Below, in pieces: positions 54,671 through 62,529 of a stretch of 63,074 nucleotides of DNA (its first letter is position 1; each line of letters starts with the position of its first letter). Location: assembly GCA_009777515.1 (NCBI GenBank), contig WRLR01000008.1, positions 1 through 63,074 of the forward strand, in the 5' to 3' direction. Source of the DNA: Oscillospiraceae bacterium (GTDB lineage Bacteria > Bacillota > Clostridia > WRLR01). The notes below the pieces were generated by a model that saw only the letters and a program-made list of their open reading frames with translations, made no database searches and was not told the DNA's origin. The translations under genes were made by a program, and so were the position numbers.

Positions 54671-56155
54671 TTATAAACTGTAAAAATACGGCGCGAACGG
54701 GGTGTCGCGCTCGTCCGGGACGTCCGCGTATATGCCAGTGTAGCGGCAAAACTCCTTCAGGCGTGCCACCAGGCGCTCGCCGCCCTCGATCTCGACCATG
54801 TGGTGGACATACGGCCCGTACATGACTGCGGACTCGAATTTTTTCCAGTCCTTGAACTCGCCCCATATATACGGCCCCCGGGTGAACGGCCCTTCGACGC
54901 CTTTATAGTTCCCGAGCAGCATGGCGTACTTGCCGTCCATGCAATCGAATCGGCCAATGGTGTATGTGCCGCGAGCGATTTCATACCCGCCGGAAGAGCC
55001 GCGCGGGCCGGAAACGATATACGGTTTTAGCAGGTCGTGGCCGGCGATGGACGGCGGGAAGACATTCATGTGCCAGAGGAGCTCGGCGTTCGGGTTCGTC
55101 GGGTGGTTTACCGTGAACTCTGCGAAATAGGGGAGCTTCTCGCCGAACGTGGCAGAGGACATCAGGATCATTTGGATCGCAGCGTGCATGTCCGACTCAT
55201 ACGCGACGAAATTGTTTTCTTCGTTGCACAGCGCCATGTCAAAGCCGGCGCCGACGCCCAGGGCCCTGGCAAATGAAGCGTCCGCGCTGATGGCGGAACA
55301 GCCTGTTGTTTTAAACAGTTCCGTGTAGAACAGGTATACTGCGGCGCTTTTGCGCAGCGACTCGTCGTCGCCTCCGTCGCCGCCGGGGTAAAACGCGCGA
55401 ATCCTGTCGACGATGGGGCCCAGTTCGCTCTGGCGCTTTTCATAGATTTCCATCAGCGCGGCCGTGGCTTGCGTGGCGGTGTATGGGAACACCTCAATGC
55501 CGAACTTTTCAAGCAGCTCGTCCTCGTTAAATATCATGCTGGTAAAGAGCTTGGGGCGGTTGCCAAGCTGCAGCAGGCGCATGTTCTTCCAGTTCTTGAG
55601 CATGCATGCCACAGCCGTAAAGTCCTCAAAGGCCTCTTTGAAGCAGGGGTCGTCCACTTTGCATGTCGGGATGTGGGTGAACTTGACATGGAAGCGCTGC
55701 AGCAGCTTCGAGACAGCGAACAGTCCGCACTGGGCGTCCAGCAGCCGCTGGCCGTACAATGGGTTCTCCACGCGCGCGTCCTCGACCTCTCCGAACTCCA
55801 CGTCTTGCGGCGCCCAAATGAGCGTGGGGACGTTGCAAAGCTTGCCAAGCTTGCCCGCGACCTCTTCGTCGCCGAAGTTGATGTTCACTATGAACAGCGC
55901 GTCGATCTTCTCCGCGATGAAGCGGTCCGCGATGGCGCCCGCCTGCTCGTACTCGTACATCATGCCGTCATCGCTCAGCCATTCCAAATCGACGAACTCG
56001 ACATGCTCGTTGGCGAAATTTTTGAGTATGTAGGGCATGACGATGTTTTTCATGTCCAGGGCCGCTTCCTTGCTCCAGATGCCGCCCGGCCTCATAAACG
56101 CGGAGACGTTGCGGCGACAGGGGGCTATCCCGATTTTTATTTTGTAGCTGACCAT
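54671..56155 (-). CDS. L-fucose/L-arabinose isomerase-like protein
   Basis: Likely aldose-ketose isomerase or a relative. It has the FucI/AraA-type Rossmann start (IKIGIAPCRRNVSAF), a middle region with PTLIWAPQDVEFG and RLLQLGNRPKLFTSM, and a C-terminal part with RGPYIWGEFKDW. 494 residues fits. Metal ligands could not be assigned with confidence. GGAG lies upstream of the ATG. It is the first gene of the operon, divergent from an FGGY kinase, a layout that fits a sugar isomerase-kinase pathway. Confidence 0.75.
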   Translation of the reverse strand: MVSYKIKIGIAPCRRNVSAFMRPGGIWSKEAALDMKNIVMPYILKNFANEHVEFVDLEWLSDDGMMYEYEQAGAIADRFIAEKIDALFIVNINFGDEEVAGKLGKLCNVPTLIWAPQDVEFGEVEDARVENPLYGQRLLDAQCGLFAVSKLLQRFHVKFTHIPTCKVDDPCFKEAFEDFTAVACMLKNWKNMRLLQLGNRPKLFTSMIFNEDELLEKFGIEVFPYTATQATAALMEIYEKRQSELGPIVDRIRAFYPGGDGGDDESLRKSAAVYLFYTELFKTTGCSAISADASFARALGVGAGFDMALCNEENNFVAYESDMHAAIQMILMSSATFGEKLPYFAEFTVNHPTNPNAELLWHMNVFPPSIAGHDLLKPYIVSGPRGSSGGYEIARGTYTIGRFDCMDGKYAMLLGNYKGVEGPFTRGPYIWGEFKDWKKFESAVMYGPYVHHMVEIEGGERLVARLKEFCRYTGIYADVPDERDTPFAPYFYSL

Positions 56156-56181
56156 TTTTTTCGGCTCCTTGAATCATTATT

Positions 56182-56253
56182 CGCAATATATAAAATGATA
56201 TGTTATCAAATTACAATATTTATATTGCGTGTACATATTATAACCTATATTAT
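56182..56253. promoter_or_regulatory. Divergent promoter region with CGCAATATA/TATATTGCG inverted repeat
   Basis: CGCAATATA (56182-56190) and TATATTGCG (56221-56229) are perfect arms; a second palindrome, CAATATTTATATTG, lies at 56212-56225. On the plus strand TTGCGT (56225-56230), 17 bp and TATTAT (56248-56253) form the kinase promoter; on the minus strand TTGTAA and TTATAT could serve the isomerase. The repeats overlap both, as an operator would. Confidence 0.6.
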
Positions 56254-56325
56254 GGATAAATAAATAAATTTGATGCAATGGCAACGTAAAAATCAATGAA
56301 AAATATGCATAGGGAGGATATAAAA

Positions 56326-57945
56326 ATGGCGCTGATTGGCATAGATGTCGGGGGGACAGGAGCTAAAGCGGTTGCTTACGCATATGACGGTACTGTTTTG
56401 AAGTACGCTTACAAAGAATACACAATGAAAAACCCTGAGCCGGGGGCATATATGTTCGATCCGCGCGAGTTGCGCGAGACGGTCGACAGCATTGTGCGCG
56501 AAGTCGTTATCGGCTGCGGGGAAGAGGTCGTCGGTATAGGCTGCACGACTTTCGGCGAATCGTTTGTCTGTTTTGACGGGGACGATAATATCATGTGCGA
56601 CAGCATCATGTATTTCGATACGCGCGGCGAGGACAGCATCAAGGAGTTTTCCGCCATTTGGCAGCCGGAAAAGACCCTTGAAGCATACGGGTTCCAGGCC
56701 CCGAACCGCATCAGCTCCTTGGTTAAAATGCATGTAATGAACAAAGCCGACCCGGGGTTTTTTAGCAGGGTGAAAAAGATTCGGATGCTGCCCGATTTTG
56801 TCCTGTCCGGCTACGGCGGGGGCCATATGTGCGACGATTCCATTGCCTCTACCACGGGCTGCTACAACTACAACACGGGCGAGTGGATCCCGGAGATGCT
56901 CAAATGGGCGGGCGTGGATCCGGCCATTATGCCGAAGATCGTGCCCATAGGGTCCATCATCGGCGAAGCCGGCGGCGGCGGGGCGGCCTGGGCAGGAGCG
57001 GGCGGCGCGGGCAGCACAGGCAGCACAGGCAGCGGAGCGGGCGGCGGAGCGGGTGGCGCAAGCGGCGGCGGCTGGGTGACCGGCGGGCTGGGCGCGATGC
57101 GCGGCGCCAAGCTCGTCCCGTGCGGGCACGACCATACGGCGGCGTCACTGGGCGTCGGCATGTGCCGCGCCGGGCAGATGATGAATGAGATAGGCACCGT
57201 CGATATAATGATGATGCTGATAGGCGAGGACGATCTGCCCAAGCTGGAAGCCATGGCGCAGTCCGGCGGCAGGAGGCCCATGCGCCCCAGGAGGCACGTG
57301 ACACGCGGGAACTACGTCATGGGCGCGGGCGGGGGCGGGCTGACGGGCGGCGCCATCCTAAAATGGTTCCGGGATCACTTTGGCTTATATGAGAAGGCCG
57401 AATGCGCGCGGGACGGGCTGAGCTTTTATGCCGAGTACGACAAAAAGATCCCCGCCGAGCCGACCAACCTCATCGTGCTTCCGCAATTCGGGACGGGCGC
57501 GCCAGGAAGGAACCAGATTGGGGGCATCCTCAACATGACCATGGCGACGACGAACGAGCAGATTTACCGCGCCTTTATGGAATGCCAGTCTTATGCGGTA
57601 TACACGGGCTTTAAACGTGTAAACGAAAATATGCGCAAGGTGGACGATATTATCGCGCTCGGGGGCGGCGCGAACAGCGCGGAGTACATGCAGATCCGCA
57701 GCGACGTATTCAACGTGCCGATAAAGACCACTATGACCGAACAAGGGGGGACATACGGCAGCGCGATGCTCGCCGGCGTGGCAGCAGGCATTTGGGGCAG
57801 CATAGAGGAGGCGATCGACGCAACGGTGCGCATCAATCAAGTGTTTGAGCCGAACCCCGCAAACCATGCCTACTACATGGAAATGTATGAAAAATACATG
57901 AAAGTCCAAAGCGCCGTAAACGACGCGCTGTACCCGCTGTCATAG
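56326..57945 (+). CDS. FGGY-family carbohydrate kinase with Gly-rich insertion
   Basis: Phosphorylates a sugar or ketose with ATP. MALIGIDVGGTGAKAVAYAY is the phosphate-1 loop, GCTTFGESFVCFD and IASTTGCYNYNTGEW lie in the first domain, and EIGTVDIMMM with GAGGGGLTGGAILKWFRDHF in the second. A ~35-residue Gly/Ala/Ser/Thr stretch at about 215-250 (GAGGAGSTGSTGSGAGGG) comes from 9-bp repeats at 56968-57070. The ATG lies 8 bp after GGGAGG. ~539 residues. It may act after the divergent isomerase. Confidence 0.88.
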   Translation: MALIGIDVGGTGAKAVAYAYDGTVLKYAYKEYTMKNPEPGAYMFDPRELRETVDSIVREVVIGCGEEVVGIGCTTFGESFVCFDGDDNIMCDSIMYFDTRGEDSIKEFSAIWQPEKTLEAYGFQAPNRISSLVKMHVMNKADPGFFSRVKKIRMLPDFVLSGYGGGHMCDDSIASTTGCYNYNTGEWIPEMLKWAGVDPAIMPKIVPIGSIIGEAGGGGAAWAGAGGAGSTGSTGSGAGGGAGGASGGGWVTGGLGAMRGAKLVPCGHDHTAASLGVGMCRAGQMMNEIGTVDIMMMLIGEDDLPKLEAMAQSGGRRPMRPRRHVTRGNYVMGAGGGGLTGGAILKWFRDHFGLYEKAECARDGLSFYAEYDKKIPAEPTNLIVLPQFGTGAPGRNQIGGILNMTMATTNEQIYRAFMECQSYAVYTGFKRVNENMRKVDDIIALGGGANSAEYMQIRSDVFNVPIKTTMTEQGGTYGSAMLAGVAAGIWGSIEEAIDATVRINQVFEPNPANHAYYMEMYEKYMKVQSAVNDALYPLS

Positions 57946-57963
57946 CGGGCTTGACCCGCCAAT

Positions 57964-59370
57964 CTACTCCAATACAGGCGCCGCAGTTTGCGTCGCTTCC
58001 AGCCGCTTCAGGCGCCTCCATTCGCGCGTGATGAACAGGACGCCAAGCGTGATGGCAGCGCCGTCGGACGCGGGGCCGGCCGCGAACGCGCCGTCCAGCC
58101 CTAGGGCGCGCGGCAGCAGCAGCAGGCTCGTGACCAGCACGGCCTGCTTGCCCAGCGTGATCGTCATGGCGATGTGCGGCCTGCCGGTCGAAGAGAAGAA
58201 CTGCGAGCCCTGGATCAATACGCCTATGACGGGGAAGCACATCAAAAATATGCGCATCGAACGCGTGCCTATGGCGAGCATTTCGGCGTTGTCGCCGAAA
58301 ATCCCGACCAGCAAATGGGGTATGCCCATGGCCGCCGCGAACCCCAGCGTGCCAATCATCGTGCCGATGACCAAGACGATTCGCAGCGTCTCGCGCACGC
58401 GGGCGTAGTTCTTCGCGCCGTAGTTGAAACCTATGATCGGCTGGCTGCCGTGGTTGAGGCCATAGAGCGGCATCTGGAAGAACTGCAGCACGGACTGAAT
58501 GGCGCCCATCGCCGAAATGGCCATGGCGCCGCCGAATGCGCGCAGCGAGTTGTTCATGACGGAGCCCGTGAGGCTACCGACGATCTGCAGCGTGAACGGG
58601 GCTATCCCTATGGATACGATGCTCAAGGCGGCGCCTGCTTTTACGTTGTCGCGAGCGATCCTCAGCCGCAGCACCCCTTTTTTCCTCACAAAAAACATGA
58701 CCACCCATACAGCCGTCACTATCCAGGCGATGATGGTCGCCCACGCGGCGCCCTCGACGCCCCACCCAAAACCATATATGAACAGTGGGTCCAGCACGAA
58801 GTTAATGCCGCAGCCGATCATCAGCGTCACCATGGCGAACGTGGCGCGCCCCTGTGCGACGATGTAGCGGTTCAACGAAAATGTGACGACATTAAAGATA
58901 GCGCCGAAGAGGACGATGCGCATATACGCGCTGGCATACGGCATCGTCAGCTCGTCCGCCCCGAACAGGCGAAGCAGCGGCTCCAGGAAAGCCAGCCCGA
59001 CAACCATGATGGTCACCCCTATGGCGAGCGACATGATAAAGCCTGTCGCGACTATCTTCTCCGCCGTTTCCTTGTCGCCCCTGCCCAGCGCGAGCGAGAT
59101 GCGCGACGAGCCGCCGGCGCTGAGCATCAGCGTGAATGCCATGATGATCATCATGAACGGGAAGCAGATCGTCAGCCCCGCAAGGCCCTCAGGACCCGCC
59201 ATCCCCACATGCGCCCTGCCCACGAACATGCGGTCGACGATGTTGTATATCGCCTCGATGATCATCCCGGCCATCGCGGGGATCGACAGCTTGGCCAGAA
59301 GCCTGGGTATATTGCCCTGGGCCAGTTCCCTGGTGCGTTCGTCCACTTGTTCTCCTCTCGCAGGCGTCAT
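57964..59370 (-). CDS. MATE family efflux transporter (second of pair)
   Basis: Cation-coupled exporter with twelve predicted helices. IPRLLAKLSIPAMAGMIIEA, LGRGDKETAEKIV and GFNYGAKNYARVRETLRIVL are MATE marks. 468 residues. The ATG overlaps the stop of the upstream MATE gene (ATGA). It ends convergently with the FGGY kinase, 18 bp apart. Confidence 0.92.
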   Translation of the reverse strand: MTPARGEQVDERTRELAQGNIPRLLAKLSIPAMAGMIIEAIYNIVDRMFVGRAHVGMAGPEGLAGLTICFPFMMIIMAFTLMLSAGGSSRISLALGRGDKETAEKIVATGFIMSLAIGVTIMVVGLAFLEPLLRLFGADELTMPYASAYMRIVLFGAIFNVVTFSLNRYIVAQGRATFAMVTLMIGCGINFVLDPLFIYGFGWGVEGAAWATIIAWIVTAVWVVMFFVRKKGVLRLRIARDNVKAGAALSIVSIGIAPFTLQIVGSLTGSVMNNSLRAFGGAMAISAMGAIQSVLQFFQMPLYGLNHGSQPIIGFNYGAKNYARVRETLRIVLVIGTMIGTLGFAAAMGIPHLLVGIFGDNAEMLAIGTRSMRIFLMCFPVIGVLIQGSQFFSSTGRPHIAMTITLGKQAVLVTSLLLLPRALGLDGAFAAGPASDGAAITLGVLFITREWRRLKRLEATQTAAPVLE

Positions 59371-60797
59371 CCGGCCTGCGGTTTTATTTTATCTATATTC
59401 GCCCCGCGCACGGCGACGTCGCGAATCCATTTCCAACTGAAGAAACGGAACAAGCACCATATGCTTTTTATCACCTCGTCGATGCGCAGACAGAACAGCA
59501 CGATGTAGGGCGGCCATTTAAAAACGAGACCGGCCAAAAACCCCAACGGGACCGATACGACCCATAAAAAGAGCACGTCGGCGATCATCAGGAACCTTGT
59601 GTCACCCCCCGCGCGCAGGATGCCCTTGGTCAGTATCTGCGAGAGAGTCATGAACACGGCGATGCATGAGAGCGTGTTAATCAACGTGCCTGCTATCTCT
59701 TTGGTCGAGTCCTCGACGTTGAACACTTTGATTGCCGAGCCGCCAATATTTAATTCCTCGAATATGACGCCTTTGACCAACTGGATGACGGTAATGGCGA
59801 ATAGGCTGACTACGAACGCGAGAGCCAGGAACGTCTTCCCGTACTCCTTCGCCTTTTCAATCTCGCCGGCGCCGACCGTGTTGCCCGTTATCACGCCCGA
59901 CGCGCCGGACACGCCCATCAGGAACACCGTGGTCAACTGGAAGACCGTGTTGGCGATAGCGGCCGAGCTCATGACTACCGGCCCCATGCGGCCCAGTACC
60001 ACCGAGATCATGTTGCCGCCGACGCCCAAGAAAATGTCGCTGACTATGACAGGCACGCCGTTCTTTCTGTAGTTCCGAAATATGTCCCTGTCCCAGCGGC
60101 GCAGCATCTGCAGGCGGAAGCGGATGCGCGTGTCTATTTTTAGTAGAAATATCAGAACGATCGACAGCTCCACTGTGCGGCATATCGTCGTCGCCAGCGC
60201 CGCCCCCGCCACCCCCATGCGCGGCGCGCCCAGGTTACCGAAAATAAAAACCCAGTTAAAAAACATGTTGAGGAACAGCGCGACGCAGTTGGTCAACAGC
60301 GTCAACTTGACGATGCCGACCGAACGCAGCGTGGATGCGATCATAACCGTCAGCCCGGTAAACAGGTAGCCCAACGACAGCAGTTGCAAGTAGGAGGCGC
60401 CTTCCGTACGCACCATCTCATCCACAGTGTAGATGCCCATGACTTCATACGGAAATATGGCTGCGGTGATAAAATACAAAAGGCCGAACGAGAATGCGAT
60501 TTTAAGGATTATAGACAGCCCCGCCCCTATGGCCTCGCTGTCTTTTTTACCCCAGAACTGCGCCGACAGCACGCCCATGCCGCCCGCGATGCCAAAACAG
60601 GTGATTTGGTATAAAAATGAAAACTGGTTGCCGAGGGCCACGCCGGCGATGCTGTACTCGCCAAGGCTGCCCACCATCACCGTGTCGGTGACATTGACGC
60701 CGAACATGACGAGGCTCTGCAGCGTGACAGGTATGGCAATGCGCACCAGGCGCGAATAAAAATCCCGATCCTTGGTTATTATAGACATAGTGTGCAA
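59367..60797 (-). CDS. MATE family efflux transporter (first of pair)
   Basis: A distinct MATE paralogue with about twelve helices; RIAIPVTLQSLVMFGVNVTD and GNTVGAGEIEKAKEYGKTFL are typical. 476 residues from a TTG behind GGGG; an ATG three codons later is the alternative. Overlapping genes for two half-similar transporters could give a fixed ratio or a heterodimer. The substrates are unknown. Confidence 0.92.
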   Translation of the reverse strand: MHTMSIITKDRDFYSRLVRIAIPVTLQSLVMFGVNVTDTVMVGSLGEYSIAGVALGNQFSFLYQITCFGIAGGMGVLSAQFWGKKDSEAIGAGLSIILKIAFSFGLLYFITAAIFPYEVMGIYTVDEMVRTEGASYLQLLSLGYLFTGLTVMIASTLRSVGIVKLTLLTNCVALFLNMFFNWVFIFGNLGAPRMGVAGAALATTICRTVELSIVLIFLLKIDTRIRFRLQMLRRWDRDIFRNYRKNGVPVIVSDIFLGVGGNMISVVLGRMGPVVMSSAAIANTVFQLTTVFLMGVSGASGVITGNTVGAGEIEKAKEYGKTFLALAFVVSLFAITVIQLVKGVIFEELNIGGSAIKVFNVEDSTKEIAGTLINTLSCIAVFMTLSQILTKGILRAGGDTRFLMIADVLFLWVVSVPLGFLAGLVFKWPPYIVLFCLRIDEVIKSIWCLFRFFSWKWIRDVAVRGANIDKIKPQAG

Positions 60798-61132
60798 TAT
60801 ACCCCTTGGAGGCGCCGCAGCACGGCGCGGTTAATATTAGATAGTAGAACGTAGATCGTAGATAATAGATCATAAAAACTAAATTGCCGATAGTAGATAA
60901 TTATATCATATTGTGTTGTGTTTCATTGTGCTTCCCAAAGGAAACTACAGCGCCTGACTTGTACCAGATTGCGGGTCGATGCGCGTTGCGCGGCCCGCAA
61001 TGACGATGCGAGGGCGCTGTTGCCGCTGTTACTGTCATTGCGGGCTTGACCCGCAATCCCATCTGCTAAAACACCCGCTGTCATTGCGAACATGCATAAT
61101 GACATACCGTTAAAATAACATCAATCAACGAT
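60798..61132. repeat. Repeat-rich gene-free interval with ATTGCGGG palindromes
   Basis: 60835-60905 carries drifting copies of GTAGATAATA. At 60968-61001 and 61037-61057 two palindromes share arms ATTGCGGG and CCCGCAAT. A related copy with one mismatch lies at 62408-62441, and a fragment lies near 57945. No gene or clear promoter is seen. Confidence 0.75.
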
Positions 61133-62317
61133 TTAATCACCTACAGACTGCTCCACAGGTAGCATGGTCACCCGGATCTCGCCGGAACGCAGTACGAGCG
61201 TCTCGCCGTCGTCCTTTTTTACGATCAGGCGCCCCGTGTCGTCTATGTCGATGGCTGTCGCCTCGAAAGGCTCACCAATGCCGTCGCCCGCGCCTGTGCC
61301 TGCGCCTGCGCCTGTTCTTGCGCCAGCATCGGTGTTAGCAACGTTGGCGGCGTTAGCGACGCTGGCGGTACTGGCGACGCTGGCGGCGTTAGCGACGTTG
61401 GCTGCGTTAGCGACGTTGGCTGCGTTAGCGACGCTGGCGCCGAATGCGACGTTAGAAACCGTGACCCTCTCCCCTATCATCATGAGCCGCTTCTTGTATT
61501 CGGCGAGCATCATTTTACCGCCTTGCCCGCTATCCATTTTCAACATACGGTTCGCTATTTCAGCCGCTAGCCGGTTTCTATTAATTGTAGGCTCGCCTTC
61601 GGCAAAAACCGCCCCGGCGGATTGCTTTATTTCATCCGGGAAACCGGCGCAGGGCGCGGTGAAGTTTACCCCGATGCCCACTACTATCCATTGCACCCCG
61701 CCGCTCTCGACATCCGCCACCGCTTCCGTTAAAATACCGCATATCTTTTTCCCGTCCAGGAACACATCGTTTACCCATTTGATTTTCGGCGACTTGCCTG
61801 TCGTCGCCTCGATGGCCTCGCACACCGAAACCGCCGCATATGATGTCGCCAATGTCGGGGCGCCGTCCCAAAACTGATGTTCGGGGCGTAAAATAAAGCT
61901 CATGTAAATGCCTATGCCGGCCGGCGAATAGAAGCCCCGGCCAAACCGCCCCTTCCCGGCTGTCTGGCTCTCCGCCATGACAATCGTGCCGTGCGCCGCG
62001 CCCGACAGGGCCAGCTCCTTTGCTATTGTGTTGGTGGATTCCAGGGTTTTATATACCCTAATATTGCCATTGCTATATATGTTTTTGTCTATAAGGTGGG
62101 GGAGCATCCCTTGGGCGGACAATATATCGTTGCCGTCAAGCAGACGATAACCTTTATTTGTGACCGCAGCAATCTTATAGCCGTCTTTTTCCAGCTCCCT
62201 GACGGCCTTCCACACGGCGTTGCGCGTGACGCCCAGGCGCTCGGCGATAAACGCGCCGGAAACAGCGCCCCCCATCGCGCCTTCCAGCATTTCAAGGACA
62301 AGCAGCTTAGTGCCCAT
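61133..62317 (-). CDS. birA: Biotin-protein ligase/biotin repressor BirA with Ala-rich insertion
   Basis: Attaches biotin to carboxylase carrier domains and represses biotin genes. The N-terminal winged helix (GAFIAERLGVTRNAVWKAVR, KGYRLL) makes it the DNA-binding group II type. The catalytic core has KGRFGRGFYSPAGIGIYMSF, KIKWVNDVFLDGKKICGILT and IVVGIGVNF. About 50 residues of Ala/Asn/Val/Ser and Gly/Ala/Thr, from 18-bp repeats (61280-61445), lie between the catalytic core and the SH3-like C-terminal domain. The ATG at 62317 is 6 bp after GGGAGG; upstream in-frame sequence is repeat DNA. Confidence 0.95.
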   Translation of the reverse strand: MGTKLLVLEMLEGAMGGAVSGAFIAERLGVTRNAVWKAVRELEKDGYKIAAVTNKGYRLLDGNDILSAQGMLPHLIDKNIYSNGNIRVYKTLESTNTIAKELALSGAAHGTIVMAESQTAGKGRFGRGFYSPAGIGIYMSFILRPEHQFWDGAPTLATSYAAVSVCEAIEATTGKSPKIKWVNDVFLDGKKICGILTEAVADVESGGVQWIVVGIGVNFTAPCAGFPDEIKQSAGAVFAEGEPTINRNRLAAEIANRMLKMDSGQGGKMMLAEYKKRLMMIGERVTVSNVAFGASVANAANVANAANVANAASVASTASVANAANVANTDAGARTGAGAGTGAGDGIGEPFEATAIDIDDTGRLIVKKDDGETLVLRSGEIRVTMLPVEQSVGD

Positions 62318-62407
62318 ACCTACCCTCCCGGCTGCGGTCGCCGCCATGTCATTACGAGCCGCATAACGCGCTTTGACCCTCAATTCACATACAGTTGCTA
62401 CTACGTC

Positions 62408-62441
62408 ATTGCGGGCTACACAACGTACTTTGACCTGCAAT
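62408..62441. repeat. ATTGCGGG-type palindrome upstream of birA
   Basis: ATTGCGGG and CCTGCAAT form a near-perfect inverted repeat; a more diverged copy begins near 62344. Both match the palindromes at 60968 and 61037. Confidence 0.55.
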
Positions 62442-62446
62442 ATATC

Positions 62447-62481
62447 TATTGTCAACCTAAAATATACACAGGTTGACAATA
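62447..62481. promoter_or_regulatory. BirA operator
   Basis: TATTGTCAACCT (62447-62458) and AGGTTGACAATA (62470-62481) are perfect 12-bp arms separated by 11 bp. This matches the Firmicute BirA site (TTGTcAACC, ~14 bp, GGTTgACAA). The right arm contains the bioY -35 box, so bound BirA would block bioY transcription. Confidence 0.9.
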
Positions 62482-62501
62482 CATTAAAGACCGACTACTA
62501 T
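62473..62501 (+). promoter_or_regulatory. SigA-type promoter of bioY
   Basis: TTGACA (62473-62478), 17 bp and TACTAT (62496-62501), 28 bp before the bioY ATG and overlapping the BirA operator. Confidence 0.8.
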
Positions 62502-62529
62502 ATTATCATAAAATTGTGGGAGCGCGCTT

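Noticed and set aside
58174-59508. 444-codon open frame on the plus strand
   Set aside because: Antisense to the MATE gene; the Arg/His/Gly-rich product matches no fold and is a GC-rich shadow frame.
62318-62479. 54-codon N-terminal extension of BirA
   Set aside because: It is encoded by ATTGCGGG repeat DNA, overlaps the operator, and the ATG at 62317 has a well-placed GGGAGG.
62373-62529. Plus-strand open frame starting upstream of bioY
   Set aside because: It runs through the BirA operator and continues in a different frame from BioY; the BioY frame has the family motifs.
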